A stretch of DNA of 25,225 nucleotides, from the NCBI GenBank assembly GCA_001970955.1, contig MPUH01001048.1:1-25225 (forward strand), in the 5' to 3' direction. Below the pieces are notes generated by a model. It was not told the origin of the DNA. It saw nothing but the letters and a program-made list of their open reading frames with translations, and did not search any database. A program made the position numbers and the translations under genes. The first letter of the stretch is position 1. Each line of letters opens with the position of its first letter. Positions 9,008 through 17,273 of the stretch are shown piece by piece. Origin of the DNA: Stentor coeruleus (Eukaryota; Ciliophora; Heterotrichea; Heterotrichida; Stentoridae).

Positions 9008-9948
9008 ATGTCCTCGCCTTTAAAAAGAACCAACGGATACTCAGGTTCAGGTCGGAATATAAAAGTTGATGTTATAAAAGAAATTAGCAGTGCAGAAAGA
9101 AGGGCTGTTGACTTAAACAGACAGTTCAGTCAAAATATTGCCGAAGCTGCGGCTAAGACTTATTTTCCTCAAGATTATGATGACTCAACACCTNCGCAGA
9201 AAGAAGGGCTGTTGACTTAAACAGACAGTTCAATCAAAATATTGCCGAAGCTGCGGCTAAGACTTATTTTCCTCAAGATTATGATGACTCAACACCTTGG
9301 GATCATCATAAACTCCTTATGAAACGAGGAGATGAATATTCTCAATACCTTCTTGAACAAAACAGTAAAAGTAATCGAGAAAAGCAAGAAGCCGTTAATG
9401 AAGTAAATCAAAAAGTTAAAAAAACTCTTAATGAACTTGATATTATAAGAGAAGAAGAAAATAAAGGACTTACAAGGAAAATCCTTGATTGTAATAAAGA
9501 CTTTGGGAAAAAAGTTAAAGAACTAGAAAAATCTGTAGCGAAACAGATTGAAATGATGAAAGTAGAATTAATGGAAAGTATAAGGAATGAAGAAAAAGAG
9601 TGTGAAAAAAGAATCACTGAAAGGTCGAGAAAACTTATAGACGAATCGATACCACAAGCTAAAAGAGAAAACCCTGATAGAATTGTTAGAACTGGAAGCG
9701 CTTCACCAACTAAGTTTTATATGTCAACACCAGAAAAACGTAACAAAAGCAATTTGGCTATGCAGAAACTTGAGGAAAGCAGAGAAAAAGTTCGACAATT
9801 AAAGGCTCATGCATATACAATAACCCCTCAAAAAGAACCTTATGAACATAAAAAAAAAAGACAAAATTCAGGAATTCCTAATAATTTTGATGATATGGCG
9901 AATTCTTCAGCTTCAGATATGAATGAGTTTAGAACAACATGGCAATGA
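9008..9948 (+). CDS. Coiled-coil protein (interrupted by assembly duplication)
   Basis: The frame from the ATG at 9008 (MSSPLKRTNGYSGSG) runs to the N at 9194. Merging a 102-bp duplication around the N joins it in frame to the remainder, giving 278 residues. The protein is highly charged, with heptad-like Lys/Glu-rich helix from about residue 75 to 190 (for example LNELDIIREEENKGLTRKIL and VKELEKSVAKQIEMM). It is followed by a Ser/Thr/Pro segment (RTGSASPTKFYMSTPEKRN) with S/T-P sites and a polar tail. No known domain is recognised; a filament or basal-body-type structural role would fit a ciliate but is inference. The frame extends upstream of 9008 only through a non-ATG codon near the enolase start, so 9008 is preferred. 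The gene ends in TGA, evidence that TGA is a stop in this genome. It converges on the next gene (36 bp). Confidence 0.8.
9092..9297. other. Single-N junction with 102-bp direct duplication (probable assembly artefact)
   Basis: Positions 9092-9193 are repeated at 9196-9297 with one difference (G/A in the Ser/Asn codon of the RQFS segment). An N and a C lie between them. The 104-bp offset shifts the reading frame. Removing one copy makes the coiled-coil gene a single open frame. The one mismatch fits an allelic difference or end-of-contig error. Confidence 0.92.
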
Positions 9949-9984
9949 GTATAACTTATTTTAAGATATTTTTATTAAAAAAAA

Positions 9985-10961
9985 TTATACATCTCTTTCT
10001 AATTTTAAAGCTAATTCCAATCGATTTATTTCGTTGTTCTCTATTTTTAAATTTAGCCTTTGGGATTTAATTGAATTTATTTCTTCGAGGATTTTTTCTA
10101 AATTTATATTATTGTTCATTTCTATAACATTTGATGAGTTTACTTCTAGGATTTTTTGTTTTTCAAGTTTTAATGAAGCGATTCTTGATTCTAATTTAAG
10201 TATTCTAGATTTATGGTTGTCGTTTTGGAATTTTATTGCTAGTTGCATCATTGTCACAAGACGGTCTAAGCATTTGTCACAATCTTCTAGACGTTGGTTT
10301 ATGACAAAGTGTGATAAAGCGCAGTTTTTTTTTGTTATCCCATCGAGAGGTTTAATATTTTGTATTACTTGCATTGAAAAACGTTTTGAGTAATCGTATT
10401 TCATTTGTTTCATTTCAANTTTATGACAAAGTGTGATAAAGCGCAGTTTTTTTTTGTTATCCCATCGAGAGGTTTGATATTTTGTATTACTTGCATTGAA
10501 AAACGTTTTGAGTAATCGTATTTCATTTGTTTCATTTCAAGCAATTGGTTTCTATGCATCAAAGAGTTCTTTTTCGTTTCTAACATCTCCAACATACGCT
10601 TTTTAGCTTTGATTTTCGCTAAATCTTCTTGAATACTCTGCCTCATTTGCCTTAAATCTTTAAGTTTCCCTTCAAGTTTCTCTTCAATAACCCTCAAATT
10701 CCCAATATCATTTCCTTCATCATACTGCGAAAGGACATTTATCAGGGTCTTTCTCAAGTCTTTAAGTTTTTTATCTGTAATAATCCTCCTTATCTTGATA
10801 TATTGTAAATACTCTGTCGTAGGGACAATCCTCTTTTCTATATTCAAAATTTTGAAATGGGCAATTTGATACTGATAAACGCTTTTACTTTTTATTATCT
10901 CTTTAATATCTTTTAAAGCTTCATTATACTCCTCATTACCTTTGCTACATATCTGTCCCAT
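9985..10961 (-). CDS. Coiled-coil protein with N-terminal myristoylation/palmitoylation motif (interrupted by assembly duplication)
   Basis: Two overlapping frames merge into one 284-residue protein once a duplication of about 121 bp around the N at 10419 is collapsed. The first ATG, at 10961, gives MGQICSKGNEEYNEAL, matching the N-myristoylation consensus M-G-x-x-x-S/T, with Cys5 placed for palmitoylation. The frame is open upstream only from a GTG codon, so MGQ is the preferred start. The rest is almost entirely Lys/Glu/Leu-rich helix with coiled-coil character, including LRVIEEKLEGKLKDLRQMRQ and LKLESRIASLKLEKQKILE. No transmembrane helix or known domain is seen. A membrane-tethered SNF7/ESCRT-III-type or cortical helical protein is possible: the ESCRT-III subunit CHMP6 also starts MG and is myristoylated, and the ~200-residue charged helical region resembles that family's style. 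I cannot confirm it. It begins 28 bp after the kelch-BTB stop and is the last gene of a four-gene minus-strand run. Confidence 0.78.
10298..10540. other. Single-N junction with ~121-bp direct duplication (probable assembly artefact)
   Basis: About 121 bp ending at 10418 reappear right after the N at 10419, with one A/G difference. The duplicated part translates to the same segment (MKQMKYDYSKRF to ALSHFVI) in both frames. Removing one copy restores a single frame. The right boundary of the second copy is accurate to a base or two. Confidence 0.9.
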
Positions 10962-10989
10962 AGTATTTATCACACTATAAATTATAAGT

Positions 10990-12474
10990 TTAACTATTTT
11001 CTTTTTTTGAATACAAGAGGCGAGTTACCTCAATAAGTACATGTGGTACTTCTTCCAAATGTTCAAATCCATTAGTTCGGCTGACTTGCTCTATGTTTTT
11101 AGCTATGAAATTCATGCAAAATTTCTTTAAATCGTTAGCTTCATGCCTATGTCCAAGAATAAGCAAGTCACAAACATTGTCAATATCAACAGAGTGCATA
11201 AGGCAATTTTGACAGAGTTTTTTAAGGAATTTTAATGTATGGGCATCAGCTAAGCCTAAAAGCTCAGAAGCCATGATTGGGCTAAACCCACTAATACTTC
11301 CTGTATATAAAAATTCCATCATTTGTAGATAAGCGGCATAAGGCCAGTCTTTTATTTCGATTCTTGATTTCTGAGACTCAATCATCCCCCCTGTGAGCAT
11401 TGCTTTAAAATAATCGCTTTGTTCAACTAAAATAGCTTTATGCGCATGTATTTCCTTATTTTCAACAACGAAAATCACATCAGAAAACCTTGGGTTGTTA
11501 ACTAGTTTCTTCATATTAGCCATCAAATTACTTATCGTCTCTGAAGCAATTTCTGATGCTTCAAGTTTAGCCACATCTAATATAAAAATATCATTAAGCC
11601 ACTTATTCCCATCAAAACCCCCGAATATAAACAAACATTTGTTCATAACTGTACATGCTGTATGTCTTTGTCGACCTGCTGGTGAACCTTCAACTTCTAA
11701 AGGATGTGTCCAAGACATACATTCTGTATCAAGTATATAAAGATCATTAGATCGTCCTCTTCCATCATATCCACCAAAAAGATAGATTTTATGTCCAATT
11801 AAATTAGCTGTATGTCCACGTAAACCTTTAGGTGGTGAACCATATATATCAGGTTCATGCCATGTCATTGTCTCAGTATCTAATATATGAAGATCTTTTA
11901 AATGCTTATTACCCGAATGTCCTCCAAATAAACATAATTTATTCCCAATCACAGTCATAGTATGAGCATTTCGAGCCATAGGAATTGGACCTTCTACATA
12001 AGGTTGAATCCATGTTGAAGTTTCAATATCTAAAACATCGATATCGTTAAAACAATGTGACCCATCATAACCACCAAAAAGATATAGTTTTTTACCCACA
12101 CGGTTCATTGTATGACATGCTCGAGCTGTCGGTGGCTGACCCGCAATTATTGGTTTTATCCAATTCATATTGTTTGTATCAAGTATATAAAGATCATTTA
12201 ACCATTGCATACCATCATGTCCACCATGTATATAAATTTTATTCCCTACAACAGCTGTTGTATGATTATTTCTACATGCTGGGATTCTTCCTGTTGTTTC
12301 TGGTTCATACCATTTCATTTCATCTGTATCTAGTACATGAAGATCATTTAAAGCTTTTTTCCCATTCCATCCTCCAAACATGTATAGTTTGTTAGCAATT
12401 ACATCACAAGAATGTGCTGCTCGCGCTCCAGGAAGGTCCTGGTCGAAAGTTGGATAGCTCCACGCCATATTCAT
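10990..12474 (-). CDS. Kelch-repeat BTB protein, probable CUL3 substrate adaptor
   Basis: The 494-residue protein has six kelch repeats of about 50 residues (residues about 15-302), each with the pattern R-x-x-H-T, then I/L-Y-x-F/H-G-G, then N-D-L and W. Examples are YMFGGWNGKKALNDL, YIHGGHDGMQWLNDL and YLFGGYDGRGRSNDL. Next come a BTB/POZ domain (about 322-425; FSDVIFVVENKEIHAHKAILVEQSDYFKAML) and a BACK-like helical tail. The repeats should fold into a beta propeller for substrate binding, and BTB proteins commonly bind CUL3 ubiquitin ligase. Kelch before BTB is the reverse of animal KLHL proteins but occurs in LZTR1-like and many protist or plant proteins. Two close ATGs (12474 MNMAW and 12468 MAWSY) are both plausible. 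Extending further upstream needs a non-ATG start and would overlap the PX gene. It starts 35 bp after the PX gene's stop. Confidence 0.95.
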   Translation of the reverse strand: MNMAWSYPTFDQDLPGARAAHSCDVIANKLYMFGGWNGKKALNDLHVLDTDEMKWYEPETTGRIPACRNNHTTAVVGNKIYIHGGHDGMQWLNDLYILDTNNMNWIKPIIAGQPPTARACHTMNRVGKKLYLFGGYDGSHCFNDIDVLDIETSTWIQPYVEGPIPMARNAHTMTVIGNKLCLFGGHSGNKHLKDLHILDTETMTWHEPDIYGSPPKGLRGHTANLIGHKIYLFGGYDGRGRSNDLYILDTECMSWTHPLEVEGSPAGRQRHTACTVMNKCLFIFGGFDGNKWLNDIFILDVAKLEASEIASETISNLMANMKKLVNNPRFSDVIFVVENKEIHAHKAILVEQSDYFKAMLTGGMIESQKSRIEIKDWPYAAYLQMMEFLYTGSISGFSPIMASELLGLADAHTLKFLKKLCQNCLMHSVDIDNVCDLLILGHRHEANDLKKFCMNFIAKNIEQVSRTNGFEHLEEVPHVLIEVTRLLYSKKENS

Positions 12475-12509
12475 TATTGTTTTTAAAAGCAGAAAAGATT
12501 TTACATGTT

Positions 12510-14306
12510 TTATTCTATTTCTCCTATGAAATTCCTGAAGTAATAACAGCAAGTCACTGATGGGTTCTTCAATAATTCGGTTATATAGTTTTCTAAATCC
12601 TGCTTTCTTTCATTGATTTCGTCATAGGAACTCAGTGGGGCAATACTTTTACCAGGAAGCTGAGGAAGTGGATCAGGCTCGTTTTTAAGGTATTCTCTAA
12701 GCAAAAAACTTGTACTTCTTTGTTGGAGGATTTTATGAAGAGCATCAAATTCTTTGAATCTCCGACAAATTTCCCAGTCTTGAGTTTTCCCCAAGATTGA
12801 TTTGCGAAATTTCATTATATATATTATGAAATGCTTTGAGTCAGAACCAAGCTCTCCTTCCCATTTTAATGGTGTTATAAGCTCATAAACAGAAGTTTGA
12901 GGAATTATTTTGTAGAGTCTTTCTATATCTAAATTGCAGTTTATAAATTTTAGAGAAAATATATGAAGATAAGCTGGGTCATTAAATATAGTCCCTAAGT
13001 ATTCTTCTAATTGTACTCGGCGGAGTTCGATAGCTTCTGAGTCCATAAATCTGAAATTGTGGATGCTTTTTGGTGGGAAGGAAGGTAAAGGGATGTGGTA
13101 TTTTTGAAGCTGTTTGTGGAGAATGAGCATTTCGCTATAGCGTGAAATTGTAGTGGATTCAAAAGAGAGGATACGGATTTCTGACCTGATTGAGTACTCG
13201 ATATGAGTACCGGATCTTAGCCAGGAAGGAATTTGAATATCAACAATCCAATTTAAATGATAAGCCGGTATAGACATAACAATAGTATCAGTAATCGTCG
13301 CTTTAGGTTCAAAATAATTATGTAATTCACTTTTCGACCTAGGAATAAACTCATCATGATCTTCATCAAAAGTCTTCGAAACATTTTTCAATATATTCTC
13401 TTTAATCCTCCCTTTTATCTCTAAAAAGTCTAAAAAAGCTTCAACAAAATAATTTTGTTGACAAATTTTATTTAAATACTCATCAATCACACTAACTTTT
13501 TCAGTTGGGTTCATCATTTTCAAATCTTTAGGTAACTCTGGCATTTCAAAATCTGGAAATGTGTCAGGACTGTGATTTTCTTCAAGTTTCTTATGAAAAT
13601 CCTCAAACTGTGAAAGTGTTTTTGATACTTTACTTGTTTTATTTAAAACTGACACAACAATTTCATAATATGCAGTCTGATCTTTAATTTTGAATCCAGA
13701 TACTGATATACATAAACCAGAACAATCTTTGTCTTCTTTTTCTGAGAAAATACCATCAGTTAAACCAGGGTTCATAATTATAAAATCATTTGGTTTGAAA
13801 ATGGCAAAATATGTGAGAACTATATTTGAAAATATCATAAATGAATATATAATTGTTTGGATCATTATGTAAGTTTTCAGTTCTGTGTTTGTTAAAATAA
13901 AACTGTTTTGGAAGATGTTGAGAATAAGCAAAGTGATGTTGGAGAATAGGCTAAATAGCCAATAACCCTTCTGGCCAATCCATTGACATTTTATATGTCT
14001 TTTGTACTCGAAATATACCATAAAAGCACTAAAAATCCAAGTTACTGCTGAAAACCCAAAATAAGATGTACGAAAAAGTTGATGGTCTGTTGAATAATAG
14101 TTTTTAGGACTAATGTCAATAATATGCAGCATTTCCAAAGCTGAACAAGTTATACAAGCGATAATTTTCAAAAAAAGCCTAGTGGCATGATATTTAGTAG
14201 CTTCTTTTCCGTCTTTCCAATGATTTATCATCTTAAAAACTCCTGTTATCAAATACATCCCAGGAACTAAAAAAAAAGGAGAATGTATTATATAATAATC
14301 TTCCAT
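12510..14306 (-). CDS. Five-TM protein with three tandem PX domains
   Basis: The 598-residue protein starts with five predicted membrane helices (about residues 10-27, 43-63, 82-100, 114-135 and 147-170), followed by a cytosolic region with three PX-like domains (about 195-300, 345-457 and 475-596). PX2 is the clearest: SRYSEMLILHKQL, then LPSFPPK, then RRVQLEEYLGTI, keeping the Arg-Tyr and the late Arg that read PI3P. PX3 has CRRFKEFDALHKIL, LPQLPGK and DLENYITELL. PX1 has KTLSQFEDFHKKL and lacks the phosphate-binding Arg, so it is probably structural. PX domains bind phosphoinositides, so this looks like an endosome or contractile-vacuole membrane protein (inference). The five-helix N-terminus resembles the TMD0 layout of ABCC transporters in helix number only; no ATPase domain follows. 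The ATG is 6 bp after the stop of the C2-like gene. Confidence 0.88.
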   Translation of the reverse strand: MEDYYIIHSPFFLVPGMYLITGVFKMINHWKDGKEATKYHATRLFLKIIACITCSALEMLHIIDISPKNYYSTDHQLFRTSYFGFSAVTWIFSAFMVYFEYKRHIKCQWIGQKGYWLFSLFSNITLLILNIFQNSFILTNTELKTYIMIQTIIYSFMIFSNIVLTYFAIFKPNDFIIMNPGLTDGIFSEKEDKDCSGLCISVSGFKIKDQTAYYEIVVSVLNKTSKVSKTLSQFEDFHKKLEENHSPDTFPDFEMPELPKDLKMMNPTEKVSVIDEYLNKICQQNYFVEAFLDFLEIKGRIKENILKNVSKTFDEDHDEFIPRSKSELHNYFEPKATITDTIVMSIPAYHLNWIVDIQIPSWLRSGTHIEYSIRSEIRILSFESTTISRYSEMLILHKQLQKYHIPLPSFPPKSIHNFRFMDSEAIELRRVQLEEYLGTIFNDPAYLHIFSLKFINCNLDIERLYKIIPQTSVYELITPLKWEGELGSDSKHFIIYIMKFRKSILGKTQDWEICRRFKEFDALHKILQQRSTSFLLREYLKNEPDPLPQLPGKSIAPLSSYDEINERKQDLENYITELLKNPSVTCCYYFRNFIGEIE

Positions 14307-14312
14307 TTATAT

Positions 14313-15716
14313 TTAACATAATAATTTACGTTGGTCTACACTTAATTCTCTGTTGCTTTTCTCACGTAAATGTCTTTCTGTAATTTTTTTCATGGATTTT
14401 GTTTCAGAAAATGTAGATAAAGTTTTTTTGCCAATTTTTTCAAAGTTCAGGTTTTCTGAGATTTTAAAGTTTTTCCGAGATGAGTTTTTGTGTGAGTTGT
14501 GGCCTGAAGATTTTGTTTCATCTGTACTCAGAATTGTGCTTACAAAGTCTTCGATAGTTACAATTTCACCACCAAATTTGACATGTAATTTGTTTTCTTC
14601 AGCTGCAAGTTGAACTAGTTTATCTCCAACATAATAACAATTAATAGCTTTTTTAAAAGTTCCAATAAACCCAAGAGATCCAAGAAGGGAGTCAATATTA
14701 GCTGATTTTATTGTTATATCTCTAGATGTATCCATCGATCTGGTCTCCGCAATCTGTTGCAACTCAAAAACCTGTGCAGTCAAACTTTCTTTAGCTTTTT
14801 CACTTTGAGCTAATTTTCCTATCAAAGTTCTATTTTCTTCATCATACTTAATAATCTCAGCTTTAAGTTCAATCAAAACCTTATCATTATCAATACTCCC
14901 TAAATCCACATCTTTAAACCCTTCTAGCCCTAGTTTTTTACACAAATAATCTCTTTGTTTTATCGACCCAGCCAACATTTTTTTAGTCTCTTCAATTTCT
15001 TCACTAAGCCTCTGCACAACACTAATAAAATCATGCATTTTCATCTCTTCAATTTTCTGTAATAGTTTTTCCTTTTCCTCATCAGCTGTTTTCTGTGAAT
15101 ACTCTAATTTATCAATAATACTTTTTAACCTTTGTATTTCCTTATCTTTAGCTTCAAGTAAATTAATCATAGAAGATTCCCTAGCCTCAGAATTAAGTAA
15201 TTGTTTATTACTACTGTTCATTAAAGATAAATATGCTTGATGAAAAGTTATCCTACTTTGTGTTTCTTCTTTAAGTTGGGTTTGAAGTTCTTGTATTCTT
15301 AAAGATGCTTCTGATGATAATAATGTTGGAATTAGAGAAACTGTTTCTGTATAATTTTGATTATTTTCATTACTGATTGCTAATAAGATTTTTGGACTTT
15401 GAACAGAATCTGGTATTGAAGTTAAAGGTATTTCAGACATTTGAGATAATAAAGGTAACCATATATATCCTTTTGTTGGGAGGATATCTAATGGTATTAA
15501 TATACTACCTAAGAATCTTGAAGAATCACCCATTGTTTTGACAAAAAGTTTTAAGTTACCTTTACTTGGAACTTTTATCATGTTTGATTCATGTTGAGAG
15601 TTTAGTGGAGTTATTACGTCTACTAACTCGTTGTTTAATGAAACATAACATCCAAGGGAAGAGTTGTTCCAGTCTTCTCCTTCGGCGCGTATAATCTGAA
15701 TTTTGATTGAGGACAT
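14313..15716 (-). CDS. C2-like / coiled-coil / GAR-like protein
   Basis: The 467-residue protein has three parts. Residues 1-115 look like a C2 beta-sandwich (IKIQIIRAEGEDW, LGCYVSLNNE, LKLFVKTMG, FLGSILIPLDIL, YIWLPLL), without the full set of calcium-binding Asp. Residues about 135-325 form a long coiled coil (IQELQTQLKEETQSR, AKDKEIQRLKSIIDKLEYSQ, LSEEIEETKKMLAG). Residues about 353-398 contain YYVGDKLVQL, KLHVKFGG and VTIEDFV, reminiscent of the GAS2/GAR microtubule-binding fold (Y-x-VG-x-K ... VRVGGGW-x-T-L-x-x-F). The tail is Lys/Ser-rich and ends in LLC. The combination suggests a cytoskeleton- or membrane-associated scaffold. The C2 and coiled-coil calls are firm; GAR is tentative. 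It heads a tight minus-strand run whose downstream gaps are 6, 35 and 28 bp. Confidence 0.82.
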   Translation of the reverse strand: MSSIKIQIIRAEGEDWNNSSLGCYVSLNNELVDVITPLNSQHESNMIKVPSKGNLKLFVKTMGDSSRFLGSILIPLDILPTKGYIWLPLLSQMSEIPLTSIPDSVQSPKILLAISNENNQNYTETVSLIPTLLSSEASLRIQELQTQLKEETQSRITFHQAYLSLMNSSNKQLLNSEARESSMINLLEAKDKEIQRLKSIIDKLEYSQKTADEEKEKLLQKIEEMKMHDFISVVQRLSEEIEETKKMLAGSIKQRDYLCKKLGLEGFKDVDLGSIDNDKVLIELKAEIIKYDEENRTLIGKLAQSEKAKESLTAQVFELQQIAETRSMDTSRDITIKSANIDSLLGSLGFIGTFKKAINCYYVGDKLVQLAAEENKLHVKFGGEIVTIEDFVSTILSTDETKSSGHNSHKNSSRKNFKISENLNFEKIGKKTLSTFSETKSMKKITERHLREKSNRELSVDQRKLLC

Positions 15717-15990
15717 TTAAATATTAACGATGAATTTTTCATATTGTTTTTGATATGTAAAGTTTTTGTGTTAGAAATACGCAGTGATGGAAATTTTAAT
15801 TTTTGTGTAATTTTTTGTGGTTTATTGTGTTGCAAATAAAGTGATATTTGATGGTTGAAGTATGCAAATGGAAAATAAATTTTATTGATTGATGAGATTT
15901 GGATGAAGGGAGTTTAAATTTATTGTTAGCTTTTTAGCAAGTTTTTCTCTCGGTAGTGGTTTGTGTTTTTATGTTTATTATATAATAATC
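15717..15990 (-). promoter_or_regulatory. G-depleted (sense strand) upstream region of the C2-like gene
   Basis: On the + strand this stretch is G-rich and C-poor: by hand count, about 52 G to 11 C between 15721 and 15960. The sense strand of the gene it precedes is therefore C-rich and nearly G-free. The composition flips at about 15990. It probably contains the promoter and 5' UTR of the minus-strand run. No open frame of note lies here apart from a short extension near 15835. Confidence 0.5.
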
Positions 15991-16478
15991 ATATTCACTC
16001 AATAATCCTAACCTTTTTACACTTTAAAATTATCTTTATTGAAATCGATTTAAATATTACTTTATACCCTTTAAAATTATACTCTTTATAAAAAGTAAAA
16101 GTTAATTAATATCACAAATCCTAACTATAAAGCTCCTCCAGCAATAAAAGTCAGCCTTCAATTCCTCTAATTTTTTTCTCTTTATCCATATGCGAATGCA
16201 GAAGCATGCATTTCATAATCAACGACACATAAAACTCTGAACAAAGAGCAAAAATTTAAAAACTTAGACGATCACAGAAAACAAAATTTTCTATATATAT
16301 AATATATACTATACAATATTAATATAAATACAAATCCTATATCACATAAACCCAATAAAATCAAATCAACCCTAATCGAAACTGAAGTTATTTTACATTT
16401 TTGTATCAAAATCAATATCTTAACATCAAAATATCCTTAAATTCCTTTAATTTCCCATTTAAAGTTTATTTTTACATC
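15991..16478. other. AT-rich spacer downstream of the CBM48-IQ gene, no gene seen
   Basis: This is about 490 bp of A/C/T-rich sequence on the + strand (hand count 16021-16480: about 26 G to 84 C). It is the 3' flank of the minus-strand CBM48-IQ gene, whose sense strand is G/T-rich here. No coding frame, tRNA or repeat is recognised. A short block at about 16110-16260 is less biased than its surroundings, and I cannot assign it. Confidence 0.4.
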
Positions 16479-17273
16479 CTACTTTTTAATAAGCCGACTG
16501 ATTGAGTTTTTGTTTTTTGGAGTCAAATCAACTTTCACATCACGGAAGCTAATAGGCTTACTAGGAGTCATAAAAGCTTTAATACTTATCAACGGCGGTT
16601 CTACTTTTCTTATTTGACTTTTCTTTTTCGCTTCCAAAGCTTGTTTTGTATCTGCATTTTTCTGAAGTTTTTCATTCTCTTCAGTCATTTCAGCAACAAG
16701 TTTCTTAAGCTTTTCCTTTTCTTCATCAACAATTTCTTCAGTTTGGATCTCTTTATCCTCAAAAACTTTTTTCTTATAATGCAAATACTCAAGATATTCC
16801 AAATATTTTTTCCTTTGTTTTTTAGCTTTAACCCAGCTTTGAATACGTATAACAGAGTTTTTTATATGTAAAAATTTCTTCCTTTGTATAACTCTTCTTA
16901 GAAATGCTTTAGCTTTATGAATGCGTTTTTCAATTTCTTGTTGTGGATTGGCAAAAAGTTGATTATCAAGATTTTCTAGTTCTTCTAAGCTTAATAAATG
17001 AAGATTGCTTATAGATTGAGGAAGTTCAATAACATCAATAAAGTTATATAAGGTTCCTTCAGAGGTTATTGTTGGCTTTGTTTTATCGCACATGTAAGAA
17101 CCATCTATGAGAAATCTGTAAATACATGTCCCAGGACTACACCAGATAACACAAAATTTGTCTTTTTCTCCAGTTAGTAAGAGTAAAGAGTAACTGTTAA
17201 AGTCACCAGTTACGTAAACTTCATTACCTCCATGAGGCCAGACTATAGGAATCGGCACTTTGCCTTCTTCCAT
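16479..17273 (-). CDS. CBM48 (AMPK-beta-like) glycogen-binding domain with IQ motifs and coiled coil
   Basis: The first ~85 residues of this 264-residue protein match the AMPK-beta glycogen-binding domain: IVWPHGGNEVYVTGDFNSY, then CIYRFLIDGSY, then TKPTITSEGTLYNFIDVI. The glycogen-contacting Trp positions of AMPK-beta are Tyr here (FNSY, DGSY), the Lys is Arg (YRF) and the Asn near the end is kept (YNFI), so sugar binding is plausible. The AMPK-beta C-terminal domain is absent. Instead there are two calmodulin-binding-like IQ motifs (AKAFLRRVIQRKKF around 121-134; VIRIQSWVKAKKQRKK around 141-156), a Lys/Glu coiled coil (about 180-225) and a basic tail. A link between carbohydrate or starch-like stores, calmodulin and a cytoskeletal site is inference. 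The start MEEGKVPIPIVW places CBM48 immediately at the N-terminus, as in other stand-alone CBM48 proteins. It diverges from the DYRK gene over a 947-bp spacer. Confidence 0.85.
   Translation of the reverse strand: MEEGKVPIPIVWPHGGNEVYVTGDFNSYSLLLLTGEKDKFCVIWCSPGTCIYRFLIDGSYMCDKTKPTITSEGTLYNFIDVIELPQSISNLHLLSLEELENLDNQLFANPQQEIEKRIHKAKAFLRRVIQRKKFLHIKNSVIRIQSWVKAKKQRKKYLEYLEYLHYKKKVFEDKEIQTEEIVDEEKEKLKKLVAEMTEENEKLQKNADTKQALEAKKKSQIRKVEPPLISIKAFMTPSKPISFRDVKVDLTPKNKNSISRLIKK

Noticed and set aside
12057..12395. 112-residue His/Tyr-rich + frame
   Set aside because: It is the antisense shadow of the regular kelch repeats; its periodic composition is explained by them.
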